From Paracoxiella cheracis (lineage in GTDB: Bacteria > Pseudomonadota > Gammaproteobacteria > Coxiellales > Coxiellaceae): a stretch of DNA of 64,000 nucleotides. The position numbers were made by a program, and so were the translations under genes. Shown in pieces: positions 36,827 through 45,475 of this stretch. The notes below the pieces were generated by a model that had not been told where the DNA came from, made no database searches, and was given only the letters and a program-made list of their open reading frames with translations. The stretch lies in the NCBI RefSeq assembly GCF_049348705.1, contig NZ_CP186485.1:1984001-2048000 (forward strand), in the 5' to 3' direction. Every line of letters starts with the position of its first letter. The first letter of the stretch is position 1.

Positions 36827-37999
36827 TTATAGGCCACATTTCGCATTATATGCTGACAACCCTTCGGCAATACCTTTTAGGTGATACACAACAGTTTCAT
36901 TGCCGATCACAGGGTCGTCATCTTCAAACACTATTTTAAACGAATTCGAGTTTAAAAATACAGTGCGAGGACTCTGACTAAATTGTGATATCAGAAACGC
37001 ATATTTTTTGCTATCTGTTTTGGATCCAAACAAAGGATAGGCCTGCCCTGCAATATAGATTTTGCTATCCGATTTGTAATTGATTTGTTGTGTCTTTGTT
37101 TGTTCGAGTATTGCTTGATAAAGCACACTCACCGCTTCTTCGGCGGTGTCTGACGACGGAAAGATCACTAACGTGGTCGCATATTTTGGATTCCACAGAA
37201 CTAAACTCACCTTTTTACCGTTAGTATCAGTGCCGGGAATTAACAAAAAACATTCCCGATTATAGCGATACAGTTTGACGCTATCTTGACCATAACTGCC
37301 TAAATAAGATAGGCCCTTCACAGCTTCCGAATAAACGCCGGATGCTTTATCCGAAGTCGCTTTTGCCCTAGGCTCTTCTGGCGATATGACTTCCGAGATC
37401 CATTCGGTTGGAATAGCAAACCCAAAATTACCTCCCATTTTGGTCGTAATTCCAATTAATCTGCCATTGTTATCAAATAATCCGCCGCCACTCGATCCAA
37501 AATAAAGTGCTGCATCGGTTTGTAACCACACGCCATCTTTCACTGGATGTTTATTGGAAATAATCCCTTTTGATAAAGATCTCTCAGTTCCTTTCGGATT
37601 ACCAACCGCATAAACATCTTCACCAATTTTCACATTTGCAGAAGCACGTATTTTTACAGGCGTGAAATTCGCACCGGGGATTTCTAATAAACAGAGATCC
37701 TGTTTCTCGTTTTTATAGAAAAGTCTGGCAACTCTAGGTTTTTGTTCATCGTGCAATTTCACAACCAAATAATCACCGGACAAAGCAACGTGGCAATTGG
37801 TCGCCAAAACACTTTTATCGATCGCAACAGCACTTCCTCTCGCTATCACTCGCTTTGTATTAAAATCCAAGCTGTACAATGTGAAAATAGAATTTTCAAC
37901 TTTTTGATAAACCTGTTCGGCAGTTAATGCCTCGCTCATCATTGGCATAAGCGTAAGACATACCAGTGCAACAAGGATAAACGATAGAAAGCGCTTCAT
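36827..37999 (-). CDS. Trypsin-like serine protease, secreted
   Basis: A protein of about 390 residues with a signal peptide (MKRFLSFILVALVCLTLMP, cleavage near SEA) and a chymotrypsin-fold domain. The triad is His in LATNCHVAL (about residue 70), Asp in KQDLCLLEI (about 101) and Ser in FGSSGGGLFD (about 170); GSSGG replaces the common GNSGG but keeps the nucleophile. The C-terminal half (about 200-390) matches no family I recognise. The start is taken at MKRF (37999) rather than three codons upstream. Likely periplasmic or exported, upstream of the Nudix gene. Confidence 0.82.
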   Translation of the reverse strand: MKRFLSFILVALVCLTLMPMMSEALTAEQVYQKVENSIFTLYSLDFNTKRVIARGSAVAIDKSVLATNCHVALSGDYLVVKLHDEQKPRVARLFYKNEKQDLCLLEIPGANFTPVKIRASANVKIGEDVYAVGNPKGTERSLSKGIISNKHPVKDGVWLQTDAALYFGSSGGGLFDNNGRLIGITTKMGGNFGFAIPTEWISEVISPEEPRAKATSDKASGVYSEAVKGLSYLGSYGQDSVKLYRYNRECFLLIPGTDTNGKKVSLVLWNPKYATTLVIFPSSDTAEEAVSVLYQAILEQTKTQQINYKSDSKIYIAGQAYPLFGSKTDSKKYAFLISQFSQSPRTVFLNSNSFKIVFEDDDPVIGNETVVYHLKGIAEGLSAYNAKCGL

Positions 38000-38240
38000 A
38001 ACAATCATAGACTCCGTTTGTATACATAAAATATAGCCTATAATTTTGACAGTTGATTCAATGACGATAGATGCCCGTGCAATTAGCTAAAGGCGCTATA
38101 CCTTTAAGTATCCCGCCCTCAATCGAATACTTCAGAGATTACTATAAAATATATTTATGATGATAGTGGATAATCACAACATGATTTTATCGATCACAAA
38201 AACACTGCGATTGTGCGAATCTGAGCTGAGCTTTCACTCA

Positions 38241-38954
38241 TTAATCCCACTGCAAATTTTCAAGATACAGCCTTAAATGCCCCGCAACATTAAAATGCTT
38301 TTTAATTAGACTATGCCTTCGTCCCAAAACAAAATGCTTAATATTATCGCCACAACGTTTATAGCCCACTGACCCACCAATCATTTCGTAAAAAATATTA
38401 ATCAGATCGTAAACGTCCTGCTGAATTCTATCTTTGGTTGGCTTGCCAAGATGTAACAAATCAATTAAATGCACTTCAAAACCTAATCCTTTTTTCTTAA
38501 TCATAATATTATCTGAGTGAATGTCTCCGTGATATTCACCTAAAAAATGAATTTGCTCTACCCCTTGCGCCAACGCATATAACAAATGCAATGCCTCAAA
38601 CGGCAGCAACCGTTTATTTCTTTGGCGTGCAATATAACTCGATAAAACCTCACCATCCACAAAGTCGGAGACTAGAAAATCCACCTTCTTTTGTTCAATG
38701 TAAAGCACATCATGAAAATGATATTGAATCACGATCGGGCACTTTCGTAATTTATTGAGTTTTTTGGCGTAATGGATATGCGGGCTGTCACCATTGGCTT
38801 TACGACGGTAAAACAATTTGGCAGCCCGGATGATACCGGTTCGACGCTCCTCTACTTTATAAACCTCACCTTCCCAACCGTTGCCAAGGAAGTCAATCAC
38901 CCGGTAATGACGGCCCAACACCTTACCCGCTTTCAAATCATACAACGTAGACAC
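38241..38954 (-). CDS. Eukaryote-like Ser/Thr protein kinase fold protein
   Basis: A 237-residue compact kinase domain. The glycine-rich loop FLGNGWEGEVYKV (23-34) is followed by Lys46 (AAKLFY), the catalytic loop HGDIHSDN (H142, D144, N149) replaces HRDxxxxN, and DLL (D165) replaces DFG. The Lys, catalytic Asp, Asn and metal Asp are all in place, so activity is possible. The C-lobe is shortened (usual kinases are 250-300 residues), and no membrane segment is present. Kinase-like proteins in Legionellales are often effectors, but no secretion signal can be proven; the last residues (RLYLENLQWD) are not a classical Dot/Icm tail. Confidence 0.8.
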   Translation of the reverse strand: MSTLYDLKAGKVLGRHYRVIDFLGNGWEGEVYKVEERRTGIIRAAKLFYRRKANGDSPHIHYAKKLNKLRKCPIVIQYHFHDVLYIEQKKVDFLVSDFVDGEVLSSYIARQRNKRLLPFEALHLLYALAQGVEQIHFLGEYHGDIHSDNIMIKKKGLGFEVHLIDLLHLGKPTKDRIQQDVYDLINIFYEMIGGSVGYKRCGDNIKHFVLGRRHSLIKKHFNVAGHLRLYLENLQWD

Positions 38955-39265
38955 CTAGAGCACCCCGCTAACGAACAAATTCTGCGAACGGTTAAGATAG
39001 CTTTTTGAGTACCAAAAGAAAAGAGGTCGCTCTAGACCCTTTAATATCAGGGGCTAGGAGTCTACTCCAGGGCACAAATTCTGCATGAACTGGCTCAGAT
39101 GGAACCCTTCTCATATTGGCAAGCAACCGAAAGATGTGTAGTACAAACAGGAGCAGGCTGCGAGGTATACCAGCCTGCTGCTGAAAGCATTGCTTTTTAA
39201 GTATGCACCTAGGTTTATCAAAAATTTCCCCGTCCCTGGGGAATCGACACCCAGAGAAGCTTCAT
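38955..39265. other. Intergenic region between kinase and secreted-protein genes
   Basis: No gene is visible in these 311 bases. The kinase promoter should lie near 38960-39010 on the minus strand. A hairpin described separately at 39152-39180 is the only clear structure. Confidence 0.5.
39152..39199. terminator. Hairpin, possible terminator
   Basis: AGCAGGCT/AGCCTGCT (39152-39159 and 39172-39179) forms a stem with a 12-base loop, followed on the plus strand by AGCATTGCTTTTT. On the minus strand it lies about 85 bases after the stop of the secreted-protein gene and could end that transcript. Confidence 0.4.
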
Positions 39266-39796
39266 TTATCCTTGATTAGGATAAGCAGGAACACTGCCAC
39301 AGCGAACGTTAGCGGTAGGATATTTTACAGGAGATCTTTTAGGATCTTGTGTAGAAAATCGACAAAAATCAATATTATGAAGCAATTTAATCTTAACAAA
39401 ATCATTGATATACGTAATAGTCGGCTGAGTACGATATGATTTATTTATTGCTAAATTATATTTTTTGTCAAATATGACATTAGAGCTACCAGCAGTGCTA
39501 GCTTTATATTCAACAGATATTTCACCATTCAAGGACTTCCCAGAGCCTACTAAATAGAAGGAGTAAGCGGGGCCTACCTGTCCATACGGCGGAGCGATAT
39601 ATGTTTTACTACCACTATTGTATATCTCGAAATTACCAGCATTTTTCTTGACTGTAAATGTGACCTTAAGTGGTTTTTTCAAATTTACATTTTTCACTGA
39701 AAAACGAACAGGCACTACCACAACTGAGTCTGCAAACCCCAGTGAAGAAAAAGCAAGTAAGGGTAAACCATATATAACCAAATTTTTGATGTTCAT
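39266..39796 (-). CDS. Secreted hypothetical protein
   Basis: A 176-residue protein with a signal peptide (MNIKNLVIYGLPLLAFSSL, cleaved after GFA) and a beta-rich mature part of about 150 residues (VVVVPVRFSVKNV, LKVTFTVKKNAGNFEIYN). Two cysteines near the end (DFCRF, VRCGS) may form a disulfide. It resembles no family I can name; the even Lys/Val pattern suggests an immunoglobulin-like or pilin-like sandwich. It lies 32 bases after the outer-membrane barrel gene on the same strand, so the two may be co-transcribed. Confidence 0.6.
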   Translation of the reverse strand: MNIKNLVIYGLPLLAFSSLGFADSVVVVPVRFSVKNVNLKKPLKVTFTVKKNAGNFEIYNSGSKTYIAPPYGQVGPAYSFYLVGSGKSLNGEISVEYKASTAGSSNVIFDKKYNLAINKSYRTQPTITYINDFVKIKLLHNIDFCRFSTQDPKRSPVKYPTANVRCGSVPAYPNQG

Positions 39797-39828
39797 ATTT
39801 ATTTTTATCCTCTTAAAAATTAAGTTAA

Positions 39829-40533
39829 TTAACTAAAGGACCAGGTAAGACCCACTAAGCTTTGCGCATATCCCACATTTCTCTCGCCCTTCAGGCCATC
39901 AAACTCGATACGCATTGCAACAGAGTGAGTAATATTATATTGAAGCCCAACGCCTCCTACGACACCAAGACCCGTATTCTTGTTAACAACACTAGCCGGC
40001 AGTGCTCCTGGCAAACCAACAACAGTATTCGTTATTTTTTGTCTCATGTGCTCATAGCCCAACCCTAGCTTGACTAGAAAAGACGTCCGCCAGTTCACTA
40101 TGTCATGACTGTAAACACCTGCTAAATCAGTCGACCAAGTGGTTGTGTTAATAGACGAACTGACCGGAAAACTCTTATTGATTGGTGCAACAACTAACTG
40201 ACTGTTGATCGAATTCTTAATCGGACCAAAATAATTAAAACCTGCCTCTAAACCAAATGCATGATTCTTTGTATAGTCATGATTAAAAAAATAACCAAAC
40301 GCGAGACGCCCAGTGTAATCAAAACTATTCTTGAGTTGGTAGTTAATTGCGTAATTCGCAGTAAAGGGATCAAGCAGAGTTCTTGTAATCGTAACATTGC
40401 TCAAGTTAGATTTTGGCAAATAAGCACCACCGCCACCAATGAATACATAAGCCCCTTCTGGCGAAGCCGATGCGTAACATGAAGAAACGAGTACGATGAC
40501 ACCTGCTATTAAATGGAATTTCTTTCTATACAC
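39829..40533 (-). CDS. Outer-membrane beta-barrel protein
   Basis: A 234-residue protein with a signal peptide (ending SCYASA near residue 24) and an eight-stranded barrel pattern: GAYVFIGGGGAYLPKSN, FDYTGRLAFGYFF, NHAFGLEAGFNYFG, FLVKLGLGYEHMRQK, LGVVGGVGLQYNI, VAMRIEFDGLKG and a last strand SLVGLTWSFS ending in aromatic-polar-Ser. Similar in size to OmpA-type or Omp25-type surface proteins. No function beyond a surface barrel can be claimed. The secreted hypothetical gene follows it. Confidence 0.72.
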   Translation of the reverse strand: MYRKKFHLIAGVIVLVSSCYASASPEGAYVFIGGGGAYLPKSNLSNVTITRTLLDPFTANYAINYQLKNSFDYTGRLAFGYFFNHDYTKNHAFGLEAGFNYFGPIKNSINSQLVVAPINKSFPVSSSINTTTWSTDLAGVYSHDIVNWRTSFLVKLGLGYEHMRQKITNTVVGLPGALPASVVNKNTGLGVVGGVGLQYNITHSVAMRIEFDGLKGERNVGYAQSLVGLTWSFS

Positions 40534-40599
40534 AGATTACCTCATTAATTTAAGCAGAAACAATCAATCCGTGTTGATTCTGTGATATTTAAAATAATA

Positions 40600-40811
40600 A
40601 GGGCGCCTCTAGAAATCGTTCTTAAAAAACATAAAACACTTTATGGATTCCAATCACTCACATGCAATGATTGGGGTTACTTTACAGGAATCGCTATTGC
40701 CAGCCGCTAAGCATTTCACTGTACTTGCCCACGCAAAACAGTAACCCCAATTCCTATGCAACATTTGAAATACTATTTCGTTGTTAGAATAGATTTCTAG
40801 AAGCGTCCTTA
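40600..40811. repeat. Palindromic repeat P5 with clear terminal repeats
   Basis: The ends AAGGGCGCCTCTAGAAATC and GATTTCTAGAAGCGTCCTT are near-perfect inverted repeats. Inside, ATTGGGGTTACT (40660-40680) pairs with AGTAACCCCAAT (40740-40756), and a GCCAGCCGCTAAG..CTTGCCCACGC core corresponds to the TGGCTGCT..ACGCCCG core of P1 and P2. About 212 bp, no coding potential. Confidence 0.8.
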
Positions 40812-40939
40812 ATGCGAAACAAATACAGGCCTCATATCCTGTTTTATTTATGCACAGGGAGATCATGTCAATTCCACATTAAGAAAATATTAAAATTAGC
40901 GAGGATTCATAGGTAATCTTTTCGAAATGCGCCATATTT

Positions 40940-42313
40940 CTATGATTTTTCTACGCATTTATTGTAAAGGGAGTTTAAGTAATTTTCCGGATCATATTTT
41001 TTTTTAAGTGACTCATAATGGGGTTTGTCGTAAATGGTCCAAAATTCTTCAGGTGTGTAGTAGGCATTCGAATACAAGGATTTGTTTCCCCCAAGCGCGA
41101 CTACCTTCTTTTCAATCAGTCGATTGTAATAACCTGGTGCCTTGTTGCTTGGAATCATATCCCAAAAACCAAAATTCACGTACAGTTGATTCGCACGCAT
41201 TGTAAATAAACGATAGTCAGCGTTTCCATCGATCCTATACGTCGGGCAAATCCAAACGGGCTTAATACCAATATTATCGTGAAAAAATTCTAAATAATCC
41301 GGTGCGTTTTCAATGGGGATAACGACATCTTGAATGACCGATTCTTTAGATGGCTCATATTTTTTTGCGAGCCATTGAATAACCCTGTTACGTTTTGCAA
41401 AGCGCATTATTTTGGAATAAACGGTTGATCTCAGCGCCCACTTACCCAATAGAAAACGCATGATTGGATTTTGCATGTAAAAAACGCGCGAACACCAAAA
41501 CCAATCCGGATCCCAACGCCAAATATAATCCTCAATAGTTAAATAATCTTGCTCTTTTGATTCCACTGCTTTGTAATAAATCTTCATGAATTTGTAATTA
41601 TTGGCTTTTGGCACCTCATCTACCATTTCCCCTACAACCAAGACTTGATGGTCACGCTGAAAAATAACACCGTCCACAAAGGAAACACTTCCATTTAATC
41701 GATTTTCTAAACATATTTCTTTTGTGCAGACAAAAAAATCATGAGGATTTTCGAAATGATGAAAATTTAGCCTCAAGTATTTTTTTACAGGCACTAATTT
41801 TACTGTGACTTTTAACGCATAACCCAACGTGCCATACGAATTGGGAATACTATAATATAAATCGCTGTACTCGTTATCAGGACGACAATCCACAACTCGC
41901 CCATCCGGCAATAAAATGTCGTACTGAATAATCGTTTCGTGAACTAAACCATAGCGAAAACAAGAAGACTCAATGCCAAGTCCTGACAGCGCACCACCAA
42001 TCGTAATTGACTTCAACTCAGGCACAACCGTTGGCATGCAACCATACTTTAATGTTTCAGCCACCAAGGCTTCATAGGTGGTCATGCCCTCAACTTCGGC
42101 GATCAGATTGTCACCATCCACCGAAATCACTTGATTAAATGCACGAACATCGATGCGATTTGAACGACTGCGCCGATGACGAAATAAATTAGACGTTTTC
42201 TTGCGAAGCGTAATATTTTCGCCGGAATGCTGTGTCTTTTGCTTAATTTGCGCTGACAACCGTTCCTTCTTTTGTTGATACGCTTGTTGCCTATCGAATG
42301 CTGCGATAACCAT
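40940..42313 (-). CDS. FAD-linked oxidoreductase (DHCR24-like)
   Basis: A 457-residue flavoprotein of the vanillyl-alcohol-oxidase fold, related to delta24-sterol-reductase-like proteins. The FAD-binding PP-loop region is VSVDGDNLIAEVEGMTTYE-like (VISVDGDN..EVEGMTTYE), with TIGGALSGLGIESSCFRYGLVHE near residue 105 and GTLGYALKVTVKLVP near 165. It overlaps the 3' end of cfa by 23 bases, so the pair is a translationally coupled operon. In related bacteria this type of gene is found beside cyclopropane synthases and may modify a methylated or cyclopropanated acyl chain; that is inference. Confidence 0.82.
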   Translation of the reverse strand: MVIAAFDRQQAYQQKKERLSAQIKQKTQHSGENITLRKKTSNLFRHRRSRSNRIDVRAFNQVISVDGDNLIAEVEGMTTYEALVAETLKYGCMPTVVPELKSITIGGALSGLGIESSCFRYGLVHETIIQYDILLPDGRVVDCRPDNEYSDLYYSIPNSYGTLGYALKVTVKLVPVKKYLRLNFHHFENPHDFFVCTKEICLENRLNGSVSFVDGVIFQRDHQVLVVGEMVDEVPKANNYKFMKIYYKAVESKEQDYLTIEDYIWRWDPDWFWCSRVFYMQNPIMRFLLGKWALRSTVYSKIMRFAKRNRVIQWLAKKYEPSKESVIQDVVIPIENAPDYLEFFHDNIGIKPVWICPTYRIDGNADYRLFTMRANQLYVNFGFWDMIPSNKAPGYYNRLIEKKVVALGGNKSLYSNAYYTPEEFWTIYDKPHYESLKKKYDPENYLNSLYNKCVEKS

Positions 42314-43424
42314 TCATCTTTCCCTTCGGTGATAATACAAACTGCCATAATTGAATGCTTCTCGAACGAAAGCCACCCGCACATGACAACAAATAATATT
42401 TCCACATACGATAAAAACGCTCCCCGTATTTATCTTTTAGCTGAGGCCAATGTTGATTAAAATTATCAAACCATGCCATAAGTGTTTTATCGTAATCAGC
42501 GCCAAAATTATGTAAATCTTCCACCACAAATAAATTTTCGCACGCACCAGCAATCTGTTTGATGCTCGGCAACATTCCTTGTGGAAAAATATATTTACGA
42601 ATCCAAGGGTCTGCAAAATGCATTGTGCGATTCTTTCCAATCGTGTGCATTAAAAATAATCCGGATTCTTTTAAATTGTTGTGTGCAATTTTGATAAAGC
42701 GCTTATAGCTGCGATGCCCCACATGCTCACACATGCCAATGCTTGCTACCTTATCAAATTTAATGCCTTTAGGATTATAGGCTTCAACATTACGATAATC
42801 GGTAATCACATATTCGATGGGAAGCCCTTTTGATTTTTCTTTAGCATATTTCATTTGTTCTTGCGAAATATTTACGGCGGTGACAGAAACGCCATAATTC
42901 TCTGCTGCAAATCTCGCAAAACCGCCCCAACCACATCCTAATTCCAAAACTCGCTCACCGCGTTGTAGTTCTAATTTTTGACACACCAAATCGTACTTCG
43001 CATTTTGGGCTTCATCCAAAGTCGCAGCATCGCGCCAATAGCCACACGTATAGGCCATGGTTTCACCCAACATCGGCTGATACAAATCATTACCCAAATC
43101 ATAATGTTGCTTGGCTACCCTTAATGAGCGCAACTTGGACTGTTGATTTGAGAAAAAATGTTTGATCAAGACACCAATCAACGTTGATGCTTTATATATA
43201 TTCTTAGGATCGAGATGCCGCGTGATTCGAAAAAATAACTCATCCAATCGATCACAATCCCACCACGCATCCATATAACTCTCGCCAGCTCCAACGGATG
43301 GTTCATGCATGATCCGTCGATAAGCCTCGGGGTTATGAATTTGAATATCCCACGGCTGATCGCCATTGATGCGAACCTGCGCTCCAGAAAGCATCCTTTC
43401 AATCATTGCTCGATAATCTGACAT
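42291..43424 (-). CDS. cfa: Cyclopropane-fatty-acyl-phospholipid synthase
   Basis: Adds a methylene from SAM across double bonds of membrane phospholipid acyl chains. 377 residues, the usual length. The SAM motif VLELGCGWGGFARFAAENYG starts near residue 160, followed by the catalytic block GMCEHVGHRSYKRF (Cys/Glu of the active site), MHTIGKN, and WIRKYIFPQGMLPS near 255. N-terminal substrate-binding domain is present. It probably starts the two-gene unit with the FAD oxidoreductase. Identification firm. Confidence 0.95.
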   Translation of the reverse strand: MSDYRAMIERMLSGAQVRINGDQPWDIQIHNPEAYRRIMHEPSVGAGESYMDAWWDCDRLDELFFRITRHLDPKNIYKASTLIGVLIKHFFSNQQSKLRSLRVAKQHYDLGNDLYQPMLGETMAYTCGYWRDAATLDEAQNAKYDLVCQKLELQRGERVLELGCGWGGFARFAAENYGVSVTAVNISQEQMKYAKEKSKGLPIEYVITDYRNVEAYNPKGIKFDKVASIGMCEHVGHRSYKRFIKIAHNNLKESGLFLMHTIGKNRTMHFADPWIRKYIFPQGMLPSIKQIAGACENLFVVEDLHNFGADYDKTLMAWFDNFNQHWPQLKDKYGERFYRMWKYYLLSCAGGFRSRSIQLWQFVLSPKGKMNGYRSIR

Positions 43425-43925
43425 ATGGATCTCTCTTCCTTAGTTTACTGATTAACATGTCCTCTGCAAAAGAGGGTCTATTATATATCAAGATGCAGGA
43501 AGAAGCGTAATCCGAAATCGTCACTATTCCCCATGAAAGCGCACAGCCTCTATATTGTTATTTTTTTGGACGATTTTTGCACTGTCCTTTATTCTCATTC
43601 CGCCCCGATCACATCTGCCCAGCCCTTTTACTATTCTCAATAAAAAACTTAAGCAGAGATTAATTTTGATAAATTGCTAATACATTTATAAAATCAGCGC
43701 TAAAATTAAATCGTGATATCAATTTAACATCGTGTTTTACAACCATGCGTTTGCCACTCATCAACACGACCCTAACCAAAACCCACAAGTCTCGTCCGAA
43801 CTCCAGGCCGCTCAGCTTATCGACGAAACTCTTAATCGCTTCCCAAGTTTTTAATTCTACCTTTTCTACCCTTATATCTAAGCTGCCGTCTCATTCGGCA
43901 CCCTGTAAAAAATAAAAATAGTCTT
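43425..43925. other. Intergenic region with a short gene-end-like frame
   Basis: About 500 bases. The only coding-like part is a plus-strand frame (about 43729-43853) of 41 codons starting GTG and ending SELQAAQLIDETLNRFPSF-stop, which could be the decayed end of a gene. Its first stop upstream is only seven codons back. The rest is A/T-rich with the cfa promoter side near 43430. No RNA gene or clear terminator seen. Confidence 0.35.
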
Positions 43926-44300
43926 GTGAACTATTTTCCTAAAAATCTTCCTAATTACTTTGGATCATATCTATTTGATGTAGCCAAATCCCTAGCGCCA
44001 CATAAAGCATCGATAACTTATATTTTGAAAAATCTGCCCCCATCAGACAAATTCATTATTAATGTGGCATACAACACATGCCCAACTGGCTCTAAAGTTA
44101 TTCTGACTGCAAGCAATAAAAGAGGAAATCTGAAGGCTTTTGTTACTCAGCTCAATGCGACGAGTTTAAAGAAAGGGAACAGTGTTATTTCAAGCAAGAA
44201 ACTACATCTCATTGCTGGCTCCACTTTAAAGATTTCAACGATCACAAAACCCAAAGAATTTTGTTACATTGCCATCAAAAAATTCACATTTATCCGCTAA
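43926..44300 (+). CDS. Small hypothetical protein
   Basis: A 124-residue frame from a GTG at 43926. It is beta-rich with many Lys, Ser and Thr (FIINVAYNTCPTGSKVILTASN, LHLIAGSTLKISTI), with two cysteines (NTC, EFC). No signal peptide at this start, so the true N-terminus may have been lost or lie upstream in another phase. Family unknown; it resembles exported hypothetical proteins. It stands alone just before the tRNA-derived repeat that bounds the island. Could be a remnant. Confidence 0.4.
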   Translation: MNYFPKNLPNYFGSYLFDVAKSLAPHKASITYILKNLPPSDKFIINVAYNTCPTGSKVILTASNKRGNLKAFVTQLNATSLKKGNSVISSKKLHLIAGSTLKISTITKPKEFCYIAIKKFTFIR

Positions 44301-44339
44301 TGAAAACCTCAATGATCCCTTTTCATATAAATGTTTCAA

Positions 44340-44407
44340 TGATGCCGGTGCGCAGACTCGAACTGCGAACCTACTGATTACGAATCAATAAGAGAGAAAC
44401 TAATTTA
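44340..44407 (-). repeat. tRNA-Thr (CGU) 3' fragment, left attachment-like repeat
   Basis: On the minus strand this is the anticodon arm (TTGATTCGTAATCAG, anticodon CGU), variable region, T-arm (CGCAGTTCGAGTCTGCG) and acceptor 3' strand CACCGGCA of a threonine tRNA, followed by TCA. The D-arm and 5' half are missing; instead AAATTAGTTTCTCTC precedes it. A 66-bp segment is repeated with one mismatch at 47304-47369. Such 3' tRNA fragments are typical integration sites of mobile islands. Confidence 0.85.
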
Positions 44408-44546
44408 TATTTATTTTAATCGGAACGCGCGCTACCTTTGCACAATAATCCCCAACAAATCACAACAGGTCCCACCATTTCCCCACCCTCCTAGTTAACT
44501 ACAATACATTAATTCTTTTATCTAAAATATCGACGCAAATTCGGTG

Positions 44547-44963
44547 TTACTCAGATTCGTCTAAAAGCTTAGAAGGAAAACTATGAGTTCTTAACCACTC
44601 TGCCAACTCGATTCTAGCTACTTTCTTCTCAGCAATATCCACCATCATCTGCTCGATCTCTTCATCTGATACTTCAAGCACAATATCATTTAGATAGAGA
44701 AAATTGTACATGCTAAGCATGGCAGTTCGTTTATTGCCATCATTGAAGGAATGCCCTTGAGCTATTGCAATTCCATACAAAGCAGCCACTTCAAAAATAT
44801 CCTCAATTTTTCCATACAGGATATGGTTATCAATCCGTTTTAATGCTGAAATTAGTGGTCTTTGTTTGCTTAACCCTGGTAAGCCAGCCGATTCTGCAAG
44901 AATCTCATCATGAATCGTAATGATCTCTTGTTCTCCAAGAGTTTTTTTGATTTTCTTTAGCAT
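44547..44963 (-). CDS. doc: Doc-type toxin (Fic fold)
   Basis: A 138-residue Doc-like protein. The Fic motif is HSFNDGNKRTAML at 71-83 (HxFxxGNKR), with the catalytic His71; in Doc proteins the altered Fic motif phosphorylates elongation factor EF-Tu and stops translation. Preceding segment LYGIAIAQG is typical of the death-on-curing branch. The ATG overlaps by one base the stop of a 55-codon upstream frame that is probably the antitoxin. No stop or frameshift, so the pair appears functional. It lies inside the interval bounded by tRNA-Thr fragments. Confidence 0.9.
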   Translation of the reverse strand: MLKKIKKTLGEQEIITIHDEILAESAGLPGLSKQRPLISALKRIDNHILYGKIEDIFEVAALYGIAIAQGHSFNDGNKRTAMLSMYNFLYLNDIVLEVSDEEIEQMMVDIAEKKVARIELAEWLRTHSFPSKLLDESE

Positions 44964-45130
44964 TAACGTTGAGAAAGTTTTTTAATGGCAACTTTAAATT
45001 TTCTCATGCCACTTTCTGTCGCCTTTTTCAATTCCTCTTTAGTGGGGCGAGTTTGTACCAGCGATCTTGCGCTCATCGCTTTTTTTGATTTAGTTTTTCT
45101 TGATTTTTCTCGTTTTTTTGCGCCTGCCAT
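44963..45130 (-). CDS. Putative antitoxin of the Doc toxin
   Basis: A 55-residue, very basic peptide (MAGAKKREKSRKTKSKKAMS.. ending KKLSQR) starting at 45130 behind AGGTGAACT. Its TAA overlaps the Doc ATG (TTAATG), the layout of type II toxin-antitoxin pairs. It does not look like the usual Phd antitoxin: the first 20 residues are almost all Lys/Arg, Ser and Ala, and a helix (TKEELKKATESGMRKFKVAIKKL, in parts) follows, which could neutralise the toxin. Role inferred from position only. Confidence 0.65.
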   Translation of the reverse strand: MAGAKKREKSRKTKSKKAMSARSLVQTRPTKEELKKATESGMRKFKVAIKKLSQR

Positions 45131-45408
45131 AGTTCACCTCAACAAATTGAAAAAAATAGGCTTGTTTGTAATTATATCACGTCGAAATCGCGAAACGCAT
45201 TGTAATCAATGATTCTAGCTCTTGCCAGTTGAAAAAACCCTTTGAAGTGACTTTTTCGCTCACGCTCACCGAATCAAAGTGGCGCCTGTTTTGGCGTTTA
45301 CTAACCGTCAGCTCTGGATTGTTCGATAGAATTCCTTCTTTTTCTCGACATGATTACACAGGAATTACACACACCTTTCTAAATCTGGCTTGAAACTTCA
45401 TTTTAAAA

Positions 45409-45450
45409 TATACTGCAATAGTTCCCATTTTACGGTATTATTGCAGTATA
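45409..45450 (+). promoter_or_regulatory. Palindromic operator of the AbiEi-type gene
   Basis: TATACTGCAATA (45409-45420) and TATTGCAGTATA (45439-45450) form an exact inverted repeat with an 18-base spacer, 26 bases before the start codon. AbiEi proteins are known to repress their own operon by binding inverted repeats, so autoregulation is likely. Confidence 0.75.
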
Positions 45451-45475
45451 AAATACAATATGCTGGAGAGCAGCT

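Noticed and set aside
44342..44407. A complete tRNA-Thr gene
   Set aside because: The D-arm and the 5' acceptor strand are missing; only the 3' half is present in both copies.
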